This document shows, in pieces, positions 1-8,801 of a stretch of DNA of 64,000 nucleotides. The notes beneath the pieces were generated by a model, which was not told where the DNA came from, made no database searches, and worked only from the letters and a program-made list of their open reading frames with translations. Source of the DNA: Rhodospirillum sp. (lineage in GTDB: Bacteria; Pseudomonadota; Alphaproteobacteria; Dongiales; Dongiaceae). The translations under genes were made by a program, and so were the position numbers. The DNA lies in the NCBI GenBank assembly GCA_013822765.1, contig PNKY01000009.1:62001-126000 (forward strand), given 5' to 3'. Within the stretch, counting starts at the first letter, position 1. Each line of letters starts with the position of its first letter.

Positions 1-1
1 C

Positions 2-418
2 GACTTCCACCACACCACCGAGGACACCGGCATCTGCATCGGCGAGGCGGTGGCCAAGGCGCTGGGCGACCGCACCGGCATCCGCCGCTGGGGCGAGGCG
101 ACGGTGCCGATGGACGAGACCCTGACCCGGGTGGCGCTCGACGCCTCCAACCGGCCGTACCTGATCTGGAAGGTCAGCTTCTCCAAGCCCAAGCTGGGCG
201 AGATGGACACCGAACTGTTCAAGGAATGGTTCCAGGCGTTTGCGCAGAATGCCGGGCTGACCCTGCACATCGAGAATCTCTACGGCGAGAACAACCACCA
301 CATCGTCGAGAGCTGCTTCAAAGGCTTGGCGCGGGCGCTGCGCCAGGCGATCGAGATCGATCCCCGCAAGTCGGACGCGATCCCCTCGACCAAGGGCGTG
401 CTCGGAGGGTCGCTGTGA
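2..418 (+). CDS. hisB: imidazoleglycerol-phosphate dehydratase, 3' part
   Basis: The reading frame is open from the window edge, so the start lies upstream. HisB dehydrates imidazole glycerol phosphate to imidazole acetol phosphate in histidine synthesis. The visible part starts at the conserved HHTTEDTG stretch, whose His and Glu residues bind the two manganese ions. It ends with the second metal-binding signature, [17 protein letters not shown]. About 138 residues are present, against roughly 195 in the single-domain enzyme. hisH follows after 58 bases. The family call is secure and only the N-terminus is missing. Confidence 0.95.
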   Translation, partial: DFHHTTEDTGICIGEAVAKALGDRTGIRRWGEATVPMDETLTRVALDASNRPYLIWKVSFSKPKLGEMDTELFKEWFQAFAQNAGLTLHIENLYGENNHHIVESCFKGLARALRQAIEIDPRKSDAIPSTKGVLGGSL

Positions 419-476
419 TGTTGACCCGCATCCGCCATCACCGACTCCACACCGTCCCCTAGCCCGGACCCGATCC

Positions 477-1124
477 ATGATCGTTGCGATCGTCGATTAC
501 GGGGCCGGAAATCTCCGCTCCGCCGAGAAGGCGTTGGCTGAAGCAGCCGCCCAGAATTCCAATGGGGGCACCGCGCGCGTGGTCGTGACCGCCGATCCCG
601 ATGCCGTGCGCAAGGCGGACCGCGTCGTGCTGCCCGGCGTCGGCGCGTTTGCGGATTGCAAGCGCGGGCTGGATGGGCTGCCGGGCATGGTCGAGGCGCT
701 GGAAGAGGCGGTGCTGAAAACGGGCAAGCCGTTCCTCGGCATCTGCGTCGGCATGCAGCTGATGGCGAGCGTCGGCGTCGAGTTCGGCGAGCACAAGGGC
801 CTCGACTGGATCAAGGGCAAGGTGGTGGTGCTCGATCCCGCCGACCGCAGCTTGCGCATTCCGCAGATGGGCTGGAACAACCTGGACCTCAAGCGCGTTC
901 ACCCGGCGCTGACCGACACCCGGAGCGGCGACCACGCCTATTTCGTCCACTCTTATCATTTCGTGGCCGAGCGGCCACAGGACGTGATCGCGACCGTGGA
1001 TTATGGCGGGCCTGTGACCGCCGTCATCGGGCGCGACAACCTGCTTGGCGTACAATTTCATCCCGAGAAGAGCCAGCATGTAGGGCTCTCCCTGCTCAAG
1101 AGCTTCCTGAAGTGGATTCCGTGA
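477..1124 (+). CDS. hisH: imidazole glycerol phosphate synthase, glutaminase subunit
   Basis: HisH is the class I glutamine amidotransferase that releases ammonia from glutamine for HisF. The 215-residue length is normal. PGVGAF follows the N-terminal strand. GICVGMQ holds the nucleophile Cys90, and QFHPEKS holds His195 and Glu197 of the triad. The ATG at 477 gives the expected N-terminus ([13 protein letters not shown]). One base separates its stop from the next ATG, so the GNAT gene that follows is probably translationally coupled. The partner hisF is two genes downstream. Confidence 0.97.
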   Translation: MIVAIVDYGAGNLRSAEKALAEAAAQNSNGGTARVVVTADPDAVRKADRVVLPGVGAFADCKRGLDGLPGMVEALEEAVLKTGKPFLGICVGMQLMASVGVEFGEHKGLDWIKGKVVVLDPADRSLRIPQMGWNNLDLKRVHPALTDTRSGDHAYFVHSYHFVAERPQDVIATVDYGGPVTAVIGRDNLLGVQFHPEKSQHVGLSLLKSFLKWIP

Positions 1125-1125
1125 C

Positions 1126-1662
1126 ATGACCGAGATGCCGAAAGCCGATACCAAGGTCGAGGTTGCCACCGCGTTCACGCGCGGCGACCTCTCCGACCTG
1201 TGCCAGGCCGCCGACGACGCGATCAAGGCCGGCGGCGGGTTCGGCTGGCTGACGCCGCCGCGCCGCGACGTGATGGAGACCTATTGGAAGGGCGTGCTGA
1301 TGGTGCCCGAGCGCACGCTGATCGTCGGACGGCTGGACAACGTCATCGTCGGCTCGGCGCAGCTGGTGCGCCCGACCAAGAACAACGAGGCGCAGGCGCA
1401 CAGCGGGCAGCTGACCACCAGCTTCATGGCGCCGTGGGCGCGGGGCCACGGCCTCGCCCGCATGATCACGGAAGCGGTGGAGAACCACGCGCGCAAGATC
1501 GGGCTCACCGTGCTCAATCTCGACGTGCGCGAGACCCAGGAAGCGGCGATCACGCTCTATCGTTCGCTCGGCTATACCGAGATCGGGCGGCACGAGCATT
1601 ACGCGCGGGTCGACGGCAAGTTCGTCGCCGGCCTCTATTTCTGGAAAGACCTGACGGCGTGA
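1126..1662 (+). CDS. GNAT-family N-acetyltransferase inside the his operon
   Basis: A 178-residue protein with the GNAT fold. The acetyl-CoA pyrophosphate loop is seen as [10 protein letters not shown] near residue 110, and the C-terminal [15 protein letters not shown] stretch is typical. It starts one base after the hisH stop and its own stop overlaps the hisA GTG start (GTGA), so it is a full operon member and not an insertion with its own promoter. No known step of histidine synthesis needs an acetyltransferase. The substrate is unknown; a small molecule or a protein N-terminus are both possible. Confidence 0.88.
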   Translation: MTEMPKADTKVEVATAFTRGDLSDLCQAADDAIKAGGGFGWLTPPRRDVMETYWKGVLMVPERTLIVGRLDNVIVGSAQLVRPTKNNEAQAHSGQLTTSFMAPWARGHGLARMITEAVENHARKIGLTVLNLDVRETQEAAITLYRSLGYTEIGRHEHYARVDGKFVAGLYFWKDLTA

Positions 1663-2408
1663 TCCTGTTCCCGGCCATCGATCTGAAGGACGGGCAGTGC
1701 GTGCGCCTGATCAAGGGCGACATGCAACAGGCGACGGTGTTCAATGCCGATCCGGCTGACCAAGCGCGGCAGTTCGCGGGCGCCGGCGCGGAGTGGCTGC
1801 ACCTTGTGGATCTCAATGGCGCGTTCGCGGGCAAGCCGGCGAATGCGGCGGCGGTCGAGGCCATTCTCAAAGCGGTCAAGGTTCCGGTGCAGCTGGGCGG
1901 CGGCATTCGCCATATGGCGCAGATCGAGGACTGGTTCGCCCGCGGCATCGCGCGTGTCATCCTTGGCACCGTGGCGCTGAAGAATCCCGCGCTGGTGAAA
2001 GAGGCATGCCGCAAGTTCCCGGGCAAGATCGCCGTCGGCATCGACGCCAAGGGCGGCAAGGTCGCGGTCGAAGGCTGGGCCGAGACCAGCGACGTCACCG
2101 CCCTCGACCTCGCGCGCAAGTTCGAGGATGCCGGCGTGGCGGTCATCGTCTTCACCGACATCGACCGCGATGGATTGCTTCAAGGAGTAAACGTTGAGAG
2201 CACGGCGCAGCTGGCGCGCAGCATCTCGGTGCCGGTGATCGCGTCGGGTGGCGTGTCGTCGCTCGCCGATATCGACGCGCTGCTGAAGATCGCGCCCACC
2301 ACGCACAGCTACGGCGGCGGCATCATCGGCGTGATTTCTGGCCGCGCGCTGTACGACGGCAGCCTCGATCTCGGCGCGGCGCTGAAGCGGCTCAAAGAGG
2401 CGGCGTGA
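1659..2408 (+). CDS. hisA: ProFAR isomerase
   Basis: HisA catalyses the Amadori rearrangement of ProFAR to PRFAR in a (beta/alpha)8 barrel. The GTG at 1659 overlaps the preceding stop and gives [20 protein letters not shown], which matches the family N-terminus with Asp8 as catalytic acid/base. The second catalytic Asp lies in the FTDIDRDG segment. Phosphate-binding loops are QLGGGIR and IASGGVSS. The protein has 249 residues, a normal length. Its stop overlaps the hisF start (TGATG). Confidence 0.96.
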   Translation: MILFPAIDLKDGQCVRLIKGDMQQATVFNADPADQARQFAGAGAEWLHLVDLNGAFAGKPANAAAVEAILKAVKVPVQLGGGIRHMAQIEDWFARGIARVILGTVALKNPALVKEACRKFPGKIAVGIDAKGGKVAVEGWAETSDVTALDLARKFEDAGVAVIVFTDIDRDGLLQGVNVESTAQLARSISVPVIASGGVSSLADIDALLKIAPTTHSYGGGIIGVISGRALYDGSLDLGAALKRLKEAA

Positions 2409-3166
2409 TGCTGAAAATGCGCGTCATTCCCTGCCTCGACGTCAAGGATGGCCGCACCGTCAAGGGCGTCAATTTCGTCAACCTGGTCGATGCCGGCGAT
2501 CCGGTGGAGCAGGCGAAGCTCTACGACGCGGCCGGCGCCGACGAGCTGTGCTTCCTAGATATCACGGCTTCGTCCGAGAACCGCGACACGCTCTATGACG
2601 TGGTGGCGAAGACGGCGTCGGCCTGCTTCATGCCGCTGACCGTCGGCGGCGGCGTGCGCAAGGTGGACGACATCCGCAAGCTGCTGCTGGCCGGGGCGGA
2701 CAAGGTGTCGATCAACACCGCCGCGGTGAAGGAGCCGGCGTTCGTGCGCCAGGCAGCGGAGAAGTTCGGCGCGCAGTGCATCACGGTCTCGATCGACGCC
2801 AAGCAGGTGGCGCCCGGGCGCTACGAGATCTTCACCCACGGCGGCCGCACGCCGACCGGCATCGACGCGGTCGCGTTCGCGCGCCAGGTGGCGGAGCTGG
2901 GCGCCGGCGAGCTGCTGGTCACCTCGATGGACCGCGACGGCACCAAGCAGGGCTACAACATCCCGCTGACCCGCGCGATCGCAGACGCGGTGCGGGTTCC
3001 GGTGATCGCCTCCGGCGGCGTCGGCACCCTGGACCACATGGTCGAAGGCATCCGCGACGGCCACGCGACGGCGGTGCTGGCGGCCTCGATCTTCCACTTC
3101 GGAACCTATACCATCGGCCAGGCCAAGGCCCACATGGCGAAGGCCGGAATTCCGATGCGCTCCTGA
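2408..3166 (+). CDS. hisF: imidazole glycerol phosphate synthase, cyclase subunit
   Basis: HisF uses ammonia from HisH to cyclise PRFAR into imidazole glycerol phosphate and AICAR. ATG 2408 overlaps the hisA stop by one base; an in-frame GTG lies one codon upstream and another ATG at 2417. The conserved N-terminus [18 protein letters not shown] follows, with catalytic Asp in CLDVKDG and a second in [12 protein letters not shown]. Phosphate loops are TVGGGVR and IASGGVGT. The 252 residues are the normal length. Confidence 0.96.
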   Translation: MLKMRVIPCLDVKDGRTVKGVNFVNLVDAGDPVEQAKLYDAAGADELCFLDITASSENRDTLYDVVAKTASACFMPLTVGGGVRKVDDIRKLLLAGADKVSINTAAVKEPAFVRQAAEKFGAQCITVSIDAKQVAPGRYEIFTHGGRTPTGIDAVAFARQVAELGAGELLVTSMDRDGTKQGYNIPLTRAIADAVRVPVIASGGVGTLDHMVEGIRDGHATAVLAASIFHFGTYTIGQAKAHMAKAGIPMRS

Positions 3167-3179
3167 AGGAGACCATTGC

Positions 3180-3509
3180 ATGTCAGACTGGGAAGGCGTG
3201 CTCGAACGCCTCTATGCCACCATCGCTTCGCGCAAGACCGCCGATCCCGGCAGCTCCTACACCGCCAAGCTGCTGCACCAGGGACGATCCGTCATCGCCA
3301 AGAAGATGGGCGAGGAAGCGGTGGAGACTGCCATCGCCGCGGTCGGCAACGACAGCGACGCCGTGGTCGCGGAGAGCGCCGACCTCATCTACCACCTGCT
3401 GGTGCTGTGGGTGGATTGCGGCGTCGAGCCGGAAGAGGTGTGGACCAAGCTGGCGGCGCGCGAAGGCACCTCGGGCCTGGCCGAGAAGGCCGCGCGGCCC
3501 GCGACCTGA
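3180..3509 (+). CDS. hisE: phosphoribosyl-ATP pyrophosphatase
   Basis: HisE removes pyrophosphate from phosphoribosyl-ATP, the second step of histidine synthesis. The 109-residue all-helical protein keeps the MazG-type metal motif: GEEAVETA supplies the first acidic group and AESADLIYH the second (ExxD). GAAGGAG precedes the ATG by a few bases. A diverged paralogue that has lost part of this motif lies at 8802-9140. Confidence 0.95.
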   Translation: MSDWEGVLERLYATIASRKTADPGSSYTAKLLHQGRSVIAKKMGEEAVETAIAAVGNDSDAVVAESADLIYHLLVLWVDCGVEPEEVWTKLAAREGTSGLAEKAARPAT

Positions 3510-3526
3510 CGCGCAGGGAGGCAGGG

Positions 3527-3889
3527 ATGAGCTACGACAAGAACAACATCTTCGCCAAGATCCTGCGCGGCGAGATCCCGTGCAACAAGGTGTACGAGGA
3601 CGAGCACGTGCTGGCCTTCAAGGACATCCGCCCGCAGGCCAAGGTGCATGCGCTGGTGATCCCCAAGGGCGCCTATGTCTCGGCCCAGGATTTCGGCGAG
3701 ACGGCCAGCGAGCAGGAGATCGCCGCGTTCCACCGAGCGGTTGCGAAGGTGGCCAAGGATCTCGGCGTCGCCGACACCGGCTACCGCCTGATCGCCAACG
3801 CCGGCGCGCACGGCCACCAGGAAGTGCCGCACTATCACGTCCACATTTTGGGCGGGCAGCCGATCGGCAAGATGGTGAACCTGCCTTAG
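3527..3889 (+). CDS. HIT-family nucleotide-binding protein
   Basis: A 120-residue histidine triad protein of the Hint branch, a family of nucleoside phosphoramidate hydrolases. The triad reads HYHVHILGG with His102, His104 and His106; His104 would be the nucleophile. The N-terminus NIFAKILRGEIPCNKVYEDE is characteristic. GGGAGG precedes ATG 3527. It sits 17 bases after hisE as the last gene of the operon, a placement often seen in alphaproteobacteria although no role in histidine synthesis is established. Confidence 0.93.
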   Translation: MSYDKNNIFAKILRGEIPCNKVYEDEHVLAFKDIRPQAKVHALVIPKGAYVSAQDFGETASEQEIAAFHRAVAKVAKDLGVADTGYRLIANAGAHGHQEVPHYHVHILGGQPIGKMVNLP

Positions 3890-3921
3890 GGTGTTTCGCG
3901 CTCCTCCACTACCCCCTCTCC

Positions 3922-4021
3922 CGTCACCCCGGGCTTGACCCGGGGCCCACTCATCCGCTTGGCGCCAGGCCCAACCATGGACCCCGGATCACGCCGCTTC
4001 GCGGCTGTCCGGGGTGACAGC
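3922..4021. repeat. family A palindromic repeat, inverted pair
   Basis: Two units face each other. The left unit has the core CCCCGGGCTTGACCCGGGG preceded by GTCA. The right unit runs from GGACCCCGG to CCGGGGTGACAG and holds an extra small hairpin (CGCCGCTTCGCGGC). Transcribed, the pair would form a long stem between convergent genes and may help end transcription. The same core recurs at 13489, 13820, 29186, 33081 and 59387. Confidence 0.8.
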
Positions 4022-4053
4022 GGAGTGGGGAGCGGCCTTGATGATTGCTGCCG

Positions 4054-4533
4054 CTAAAGCACGAGGGCGAGCATGAACAGCACCATCGCGACGAAGCAGG
4101 CGGTGGTGCGCACGTGGTTCCATCTGGTCCAGTCGCGCACATAGCTGCGCCAGGTCGCTTCGCCCAGGGTGTCGGCTTGGGTGATGCGCATCAGGGCGTT
4201 GTTGAGCGGGACGTTGCCGCGCATCGTCACCATGATCGAGCCCAGCACGTAGGTGGCGCTGCCCAGCACGGCGCAGACGCTGCCGAGCCCGTCCCAGCGC
4301 ATCAGCGCGACGATGATCGCGGCGAGCGAAACCAAGCCGGTGCCCATGAAGGTGCCGAGGAACAGCCGGTTGATCACGGTCAGGTTGATCGCCTGCATGG
4401 CGTGGATGCCCTCGGCCGGCGCGATGCGCGCGAGCGCCGGCATAACGAAATTGGAAAAGGCGAAGAACACGCCGCCGATCGCGCCGCTGCCCAGCGCGCA
4501 CAAGATGATGAGAAGAATAAAGAGCTGATCCAT
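4054..4533 (-). CDS. DUF1772 membrane protein (copy 1)
   Basis: A 159-residue integral membrane protein with about four hydrophobic segments. It has the DUF1772 pattern: a GGVFFAFSNFVMPAL stretch near the N-terminus, NVPLNNAL in the middle, and WRSYVRDWTRWNHVRT before the last helix. The ATG at 4533 is preferred over an in-frame GTG at 4545. DUF1772 includes fungal anthrone oxygenase-like proteins, but the bacterial function is unknown. The neighbouring gene 46 bases upstream is a paralogue, so this is a tandem duplication. Confidence 0.85.
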   Translation of the reverse strand: MDQLFILLIILCALGSGAIGGVFFAFSNFVMPALARIAPAEGIHAMQAINLTVINRLFLGTFMGTGLVSLAAIIVALMRWDGLGSVCAVLGSATYVLGSIMVTMRGNVPLNNALMRITQADTLGEATWRSYVRDWTRWNHVRTTACFVAMVLFMLALVL

Positions 4534-4578
4534 GCCGCTATCCACGATTCCGTAGCACAGAACGCCGGCTCACCAAAG

Positions 4579-5103
4579 CTAGCGCGACACGACAATCCAC
4601 GCCAACTGCATCACGAGCGCTGCGATGAGCAGCGTACAGGCGAGCGTGCAGGCCACCGTCCGCACGTGGTTCCACTTCACCCAATCGCGGAGATAGGTCC
4701 TCCAAATGATGGGGCCGTCTGCATTGGTGGCGGCGGCGAGGGCATTGTTCAGCGGTACATTCCGCAACAGGGTCACAAGAATGGCGCCCACCAGGTAGAC
4801 GACGCTGCCACCGATTGGACCTATCACCAGGTCTACGTCTGCCCGCGCGGGCAACCCCTCCAACCAGAGCACGGCGACCATCATCACCAGGCACAGCAGC
4901 GCCGTGCCGAATAGCAGGATCATGAGAGAAGGCTTCTTGGCGGCATTGTTGATGGCGTTCATCGCCTTGATGCCGTCTGCCGCCGGCAAGTCCTTCAGAC
5001 CCTGCATGACAAAGGTCGAGAACGCGAAGAACACGCCTGCCGCCAAGCCGCATCCCAGAGCGGCGATGAACTCGGCGCACAGCAGCAGGATCACAACAGT
5101 CAT
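4579..5103 (-). CDS. DUF1772 membrane protein (copy 2)
   Basis: A 174-residue paralogue of the next gene in the same orientation. Shared landmarks are GVFFAFSTFVMQGL, NVPLNNALAAA and WRTYLRDWVKWNHVRT, with four predicted membrane segments. Lower identity outside these blocks suggests an old duplication. It lies just downstream of the MarR gene on the same strand and the two could be co-transcribed, with a gap of about 80 bases. Function is unknown. Confidence 0.85.
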   Translation of the reverse strand: MTVVILLLCAEFIAALGCGLAAGVFFAFSTFVMQGLKDLPAADGIKAMNAINNAAKKPSLMILLFGTALLCLVMMVAVLWLEGLPARADVDLVIGPIGGSVVYLVGAILVTLLRNVPLNNALAAATNADGPIIWRTYLRDWVKWNHVRTVACTLACTLLIAALVMQLAWIVVSR

Positions 5104-5184
5104 CGGAAGAGCTCGAACCAGTGGCGCTTCCTCGACTTAGCGTATCCTAGGGCGATTGGCTATCCGGTCTTCAGGGCATCGATT

Positions 5185-5628
5185 CTACGACAGCGCGATG
5201 AGATCGGCGCGCAGGGCATCGGCCGAGCGCTTGAGCTGCCGCTCGAGCGCGGCATGGTGGCGCTTCCAGATCGGGGTCGCTTCCGCCAGCAAGGCGCGGC
5301 CGTCGGCGGTCAGCGCCAGGCGGCGATTGCGGCGGTCGGAGTCGTCGACTTTGATCCTGACAAGTCCGCGCCGGGCCAGCGGTTTAAGATTGGCGGTCAG
5401 CGTGGTGCGGTCCAGGGCGAGCAGGTCGGCGACGCTGCCCATGATCGGCGGCTCCGGCCGGTTCAGGCTCATGAGCAGCGAGAACTGCCCCTGGGTCAGC
5501 CCAAGCGGGCGGAACACGTCGTCGAACTTGCGCGCCACCACCCGCGCGGCGCGCTGCAAATGGAGACACAGGCACGTGTCATGCACATGCAACGTAGTTT
5601 CGTACGGCACCAGCCTGCGGTTTGACAT
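5185..5628 (-). CDS. MarR-family transcriptional regulator
   Basis: A 147-residue winged-helix repressor. The recognition region is GSVADLLALDRTTLTANLKPL and the wing is KVDDSDRRNRRLALTADGRALL. Regulators of this family usually bind palindromes and release them on binding aromatic ligands or on cysteine oxidation. A near-perfect 20-bp palindrome lies 8 bases upstream of its start codon (5636-5655), so autoregulation is likely. The gene is divergent from DUF1428 at 5774 and followed on its own strand by the DUF1772 pair; both are candidate targets. Confidence 0.9.
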   Translation of the reverse strand: MSNRRLVPYETTLHVHDTCLCLHLQRAARVVARKFDDVFRPLGLTQGQFSLLMSLNRPEPPIMGSVADLLALDRTTLTANLKPLARRGLVRIKVDDSDRRNRRLALTADGRALLAEATPIWKRHHAALERQLKRSADALRADLIALS

Positions 5629-5635
5629 GCGACGA

Positions 5636-5655
5636 TTATGTTGATATCAACCTAA
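5636..5655. promoter_or_regulatory. probable MarR operator
   Basis: The perfect 12-bp palindrome GTTGATATCAAC (5640-5651) extends to TTA.GTTGATATCAAC.TAA, giving a 20-bp dyad with one mismatched pair. It lies between the MarR gene and the divergent DUF1428 gene. This local AT-rich block stands out in GC-rich DNA. Size and symmetry fit a MarR dimer site. Just to its right, AAGCCGG/CCGGCTT (5663-5681) forms a short 7-bp hairpin of unknown meaning. Confidence 0.7.
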
Positions 5656-5773
5656 TCAAGTCAAGCCGGAATAACCGGCTTTGTGGCGCGGTTGTTTGAC
5701 GCATTTGTCAGCGTACATGTTGGCGTGCGGCGACCGCGACGCATCCTGACAATGACAGCTGGAGGAAGCGACG

Positions 5774-6133
5774 ATGGCTTATGTCGATGGTTTTCTGTTG
5801 GCGATCCCGGCCAGGAAGCTGGCGCTCTACCGCCGCATCTCGACCCTGGCCGGCAAAGTATGGAAGTCCCACGGCGCGCTCGAATACCGCGAATGCATCG
5901 GGGAGGACCTGGCGCAGAAAGGCGCCGCGACGTTCCAGAAGCGCGTGAAGGCGAAGCGTGGCGAGGTCGTGGTGTTCTCCTGGGTCGTCTACAAGTCCAA
6001 GGCGGACCGCAAGCGGGTCGTGAAGAAGGTGATGGCCGACAAGCGCCTGACGAACATGATGGACCCCAAGGACATGCCGTTCGACATGAAGCGCATGTCC
6101 TACGGCGGATTCAAAGTGCTGGTCGATTTGTAA
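5774..6133 (+). CDS. DUF1428 family protein
   Basis: A 119-residue cytosolic protein with the DUF1428 pattern: MAYVDGFLLAIP at the N-terminus, GALEYRECIGED, VVFSWVVYKSKADRKRV in the middle and PFDMKRMSYGGFKVLVD at the end. The fold is a dimeric alpha/beta barrel like EthD and YciI proteins; the reaction is not established. GGAGGAAG precedes the ATG. It is divergent from the MarR gene and followed after 23 bases by a VOC protein, so the two may form a unit controlled from the palindrome at 5636. Confidence 0.88.
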   Translation: MAYVDGFLLAIPARKLALYRRISTLAGKVWKSHGALEYRECIGEDLAQKGAATFQKRVKAKRGEVVVFSWVVYKSKADRKRVVKKVMADKRLTNMMDPKDMPFDMKRMSYGGFKVLVDL

Positions 6134-6156
6134 CAATTCATACGGCGGAGGAGTTC

Positions 6157-6558
6157 ATGGCCATGCAAACGATTGTTCCCTACCTGACGGTCAGGGGCGC
6201 GGGCGAGGCGGTTGCCTTCTACCAGAAGGCCTTCGACGCCAAGGAGAACGCCCGCCACCCGGCCGAGGACGGCAAAAGGTTCATGCATATCGCGCTCAGC
6301 ATTCACGGCGGCGACGTGTTCCTGTGCGACGAGTTCCCGGAATATGGCGGTGCGCCGGCGCCGACCGCGGAACGGCCCGCGCCGGTCCAGATCACCATCC
6401 AGCTCAATGCGCCGAAGGATGTCGATGCCGTGTTTGCGCAGGCGGTGAAGGCGGGCGCGACCGGCATCGCCGAGCCGGCCGACATGTTCTGGAACGCGCG
6501 CTTCGCCCAGTTGCGCGATCCGTTCGGCCATCAGTGGATGCTGAACGCCCAGAAGTAG
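6157..6558 (+). CDS. VOC-family protein (PhnB/glyoxalase-like)
   Basis: A 133-residue vicinal oxygen chelate protein resembling PhnB-type proteins. The start MAMQTIVPYLTVRGAGEAVA and the end RDPFGHQWMLN are typical. GGCGGAGGAG lies just before ATG 6157. Family members bind a metal through His/Glu residues; here MHIALSI and the C-terminal GHQW fit. The substrate cannot be told. An in-frame upstream extension would overlap the preceding gene and is not used. Confidence 0.85.
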   Translation: MAMQTIVPYLTVRGAGEAVAFYQKAFDAKENARHPAEDGKRFMHIALSIHGGDVFLCDEFPEYGGAPAPTAERPAPVQITIQLNAPKDVDAVFAQAVKAGATGIAEPADMFWNARFAQLRDPFGHQWMLNAQK

Positions 6559-6586
6559 GCGGTCATTTGGGGAGGGCCGCGGAACA

Positions 6587-6620
6587 CTTCCCCCTCCCCC
6601 AAGTTGGGGGAGGGATTCCA
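6587..6620. repeat. family B palindromic repeat
   Basis: A single unit of the second repeat family: CCCCTCCCCCAAGTTGGGGGAGGG, a hairpin with arms CTCCCCCAA/TTGGGGGAG. It lies between the VOC gene and the DHFR-like gene. Further copies are at 9173, 30538, 35563 and 63807. Confidence 0.75.
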
Positions 6621-6647
6621 ATTGAAATGACCATTTGAAGTTTGCGC

Positions 6648-7229
6648 ATGCCCGTCATTCTCGAAATCTCGACCTCCCTCGACGGCTTCGTGGCCGGTCC
6701 CAACGTCTCGGTCGACAACCCGATGGGTGACGGCGGGGAGCGGATTCACGACTGGCTGTTCGGCGCCAAGACCATGGCGGACAGCGCCATCATCGCCGAC
6801 CTGCTGGACCATCTCGGCGCGGTCATCCTGGGCCGGCGCACCTTCGATCTCGGCGAGGGCCCGTGGGGCGACGATCCGCCGTTCCCGGTGCCGTGCTTCG
6901 TTCTGACCAGGCGGCCGCGGCCGCCGGTGGTCAAGAAGGGCACCACGATCGCCTTCGTCGATCGCGGCATCGAAGCGGCGCTCGACCTGGCGAAGCAGGC
7001 GGCCGGCGACAAGAACGTGCTGATCATGGGCGGCGCCAACGTCGCGCGCCAGTATATCAAGGCGCAGCTGCTGGATGAGATCCACATCCATCTGGCGCAC
7101 CAGCTGCTCGGCGGCGGCGACCGGCTGTTCGAGGATGCCGGCGCGTTGCGGCTGCACAAGGTGAGGGTGGTCGAATCGACCGCCGTGACCCATCTCAAGT
7201 TTCGCGTGCTCAACGGGAGTTCTGAGTGA
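6648..7229 (+). CDS. dihydrofolate reductase-family protein (RibD C-terminal type)
   Basis: A protein of about 193 residues with the RibD C-terminal/DHFR fold. The N-terminus VILEISTSLDGFVAGPN, the LGRRTFD segment, and NVLIMGGANVARQYI (nucleotide-binding glycine loop) are typical of the small DHFR-like proteins encoded beside transporters. ATG 6648 is preferred over TTG 6642. The stop overlaps the GTG start of the exporter (GTGA), so the two are coupled. NADPH-dependent reduction is inferred; the substrate is unknown. Confidence 0.85.
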   Translation: MPVILEISTSLDGFVAGPNVSVDNPMGDGGERIHDWLFGAKTMADSAIIADLLDHLGAVILGRRTFDLGEGPWGDDPPFPVPCFVLTRRPRPPVVKKGTTIAFVDRGIEAALDLAKQAAGDKNVLIMGGANVARQYIKAQLLDEIHIHLAHQLLGGGDRLFEDAGALRLHKVRVVESTAVTHLKFRVLNGSSE

Positions 7230-8674
7230 CTGCGCATCTTCAAGGCAAGAGCCGCTGGCTCGCCCTCATCATCCTGTGCCTGGGCGACCTGATGATCGTG
7301 CTCGATTCGACCGTGGTGAACGTGGCGCTGCCCTCGATCCGCAGCGACCTCGGCTTCACCGAGACCTCGCTGGTGTGGGTGGTGAACGCCTACCTGCTGA
7401 CCTATGGCGGCTTCCTGCTGCTGGGCGGGCGGCTGGGCGACCTCTACGGCCATCGCCGGCTGTTCCTCTACGGCATCGTGTTCTTCACCCTGGCCTCGCT
7501 GGCCTGCGGGCTCGCCACCACGCAGACTCTGCTGATCGCGGCGCGCGCGATCCAGGGGCTGGGCGGCGCGGTGGTCTCGGCGGTGGCGCTGTCGCTGATC
7601 ATGCTGCTGTTCACCGAGGACGCGGAGCGCGCCAAGGCGATGGGCGTGTTCGGCTTCGTGATGGCGGGCGGCGGCACGGTCGGCGTGCTGATGGGCGGGC
7701 TGCTGACCGACGCGCTCGACTGGCACTGGGTGTTCCTGGTCAACATCCCGGTCGGCGCGCTGGTGTTCGGGCTGTGCCTCGCTTTGGTGCCGGACGATCA
7801 CGCCGGCGCGAAGAACGAGACGCTGGATGTCGCCGGCGCGATCACGGTCACGCTGTCGTTGCTGCTGGCGGTCTATGCGATCGTCGACGGCAACGAGGCG
7901 GGCTGGGGCTCGCTGCAGACCATCGGCCTGCTGGTGTTGGCGGCGGCGCTGATGGCGCTGTTCCTGGTGATCGAGCTCAAAGTCTCGCATCCGCTGATGC
8001 CGCTCGGCCTGTTCAAGCTGCGCAACCTGTCGGTCGCCAATATCGCCGGCGTGCTGTGGGCGGCGGCGATGTTCGCCTGGTTCTTCCTGTCGGCGCTTTA
8101 CATGCAGCTGGTGCTGAACTACACGCCGATGGAGGTGGGCTTAGCCTTCCTGCCGGCCAACCTGATCATGGGCGCGTTCTCGCTCGGGCTGTCGGCAAAG
8201 CTGGTGACGCGCTTCGGCATCCGCGCGCCGCTGGCGATCGGGCTGCTGCTGGCGGCGGCGGGCCTGGCGCTGTTCGCGCGCGCGCCGGTCGAAGGCGGTT
8301 TCTGGATCGATGTGATGCCGGGCATGACGCTGCTCGGCCTCGGCGCCGGCATCGCCTTCAACCCGATCCTGCTGGCGGCGATGAACGACGTCGGCCCGCA
8401 TGAATCGGGGCTGGCGTCGGGCGTGGTCAACACCTCCTTCATGATGGGCGGCGCGCTCGGCCTTGCGATCCTCGCCAGCCTGTCGGCGGCCGAAACCGCC
8501 GATGCGCTGGCCGGCGGGGCGGCGATGCCGGCGGCGCTGAACGAAGGCTACCAGCTGGCGTTCCTGGTCGGCGCGGTCTGCGCCGCAGTCGCGGGGGCGC
8601 TCGCCTTCCTGTTGCGCCAACCGCCGTCGCAGCCGCAAGCGGTGGGAACACCGGCGCCGGCGGAGGTCGAATGA
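7226..8674 (+). CDS. DHA2-family MFS drug exporter (EmrB/QacA type)
   Basis: A 482-residue inner-membrane proton antiporter of the 14-helix DHA2 class. The first helix carries LDSTVVNVALPSI, the signature of this class. GGRLGDLYGHRRLF is the conserved loop between helices 2 and 3, and MGGGGTVGVLMGG-like glycine-rich helix 5 fits motif C. It starts at a GTG overlapping the preceding stop. No EmrA-like membrane fusion partner is adjacent. The exported compound is unknown. Confidence 0.92.
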   Translation: MTAHLQGKSRWLALIILCLGDLMIVLDSTVVNVALPSIRSDLGFTETSLVWVVNAYLLTYGGFLLLGGRLGDLYGHRRLFLYGIVFFTLASLACGLATTQTLLIAARAIQGLGGAVVSAVALSLIMLLFTEDAERAKAMGVFGFVMAGGGTVGVLMGGLLTDALDWHWVFLVNIPVGALVFGLCLALVPDDHAGAKNETLDVAGAITVTLSLLLAVYAIVDGNEAGWGSLQTIGLLVLAAALMALFLVIELKVSHPLMPLGLFKLRNLSVANIAGVLWAAAMFAWFFLSALYMQLVLNYTPMEVGLAFLPANLIMGAFSLGLSAKLVTRFGIRAPLAIGLLLAAAGLALFARAPVEGGFWIDVMPGMTLLGLGAGIAFNPILLAAMNDVGPHESGLASGVVNTSFMMGGALGLAILASLSAAETADALAGGAAMPAALNEGYQLAFLVGAVCAAVAGALAFLLRQPPSQPQAVGTPAPAEVE

Positions 8675-8801
8675 GCCGCTGATCGCGCGCTTCTCCGGAA
8701 ACGCACACGCCGGTATCGCCGGAGCAGGACTAGTTCGCTCGGCAGGCTTGCACTCTCCGGTCCCGCGATTCATAAGGAGCGCGGGACGGGAGAGGGGCTG
8801 C

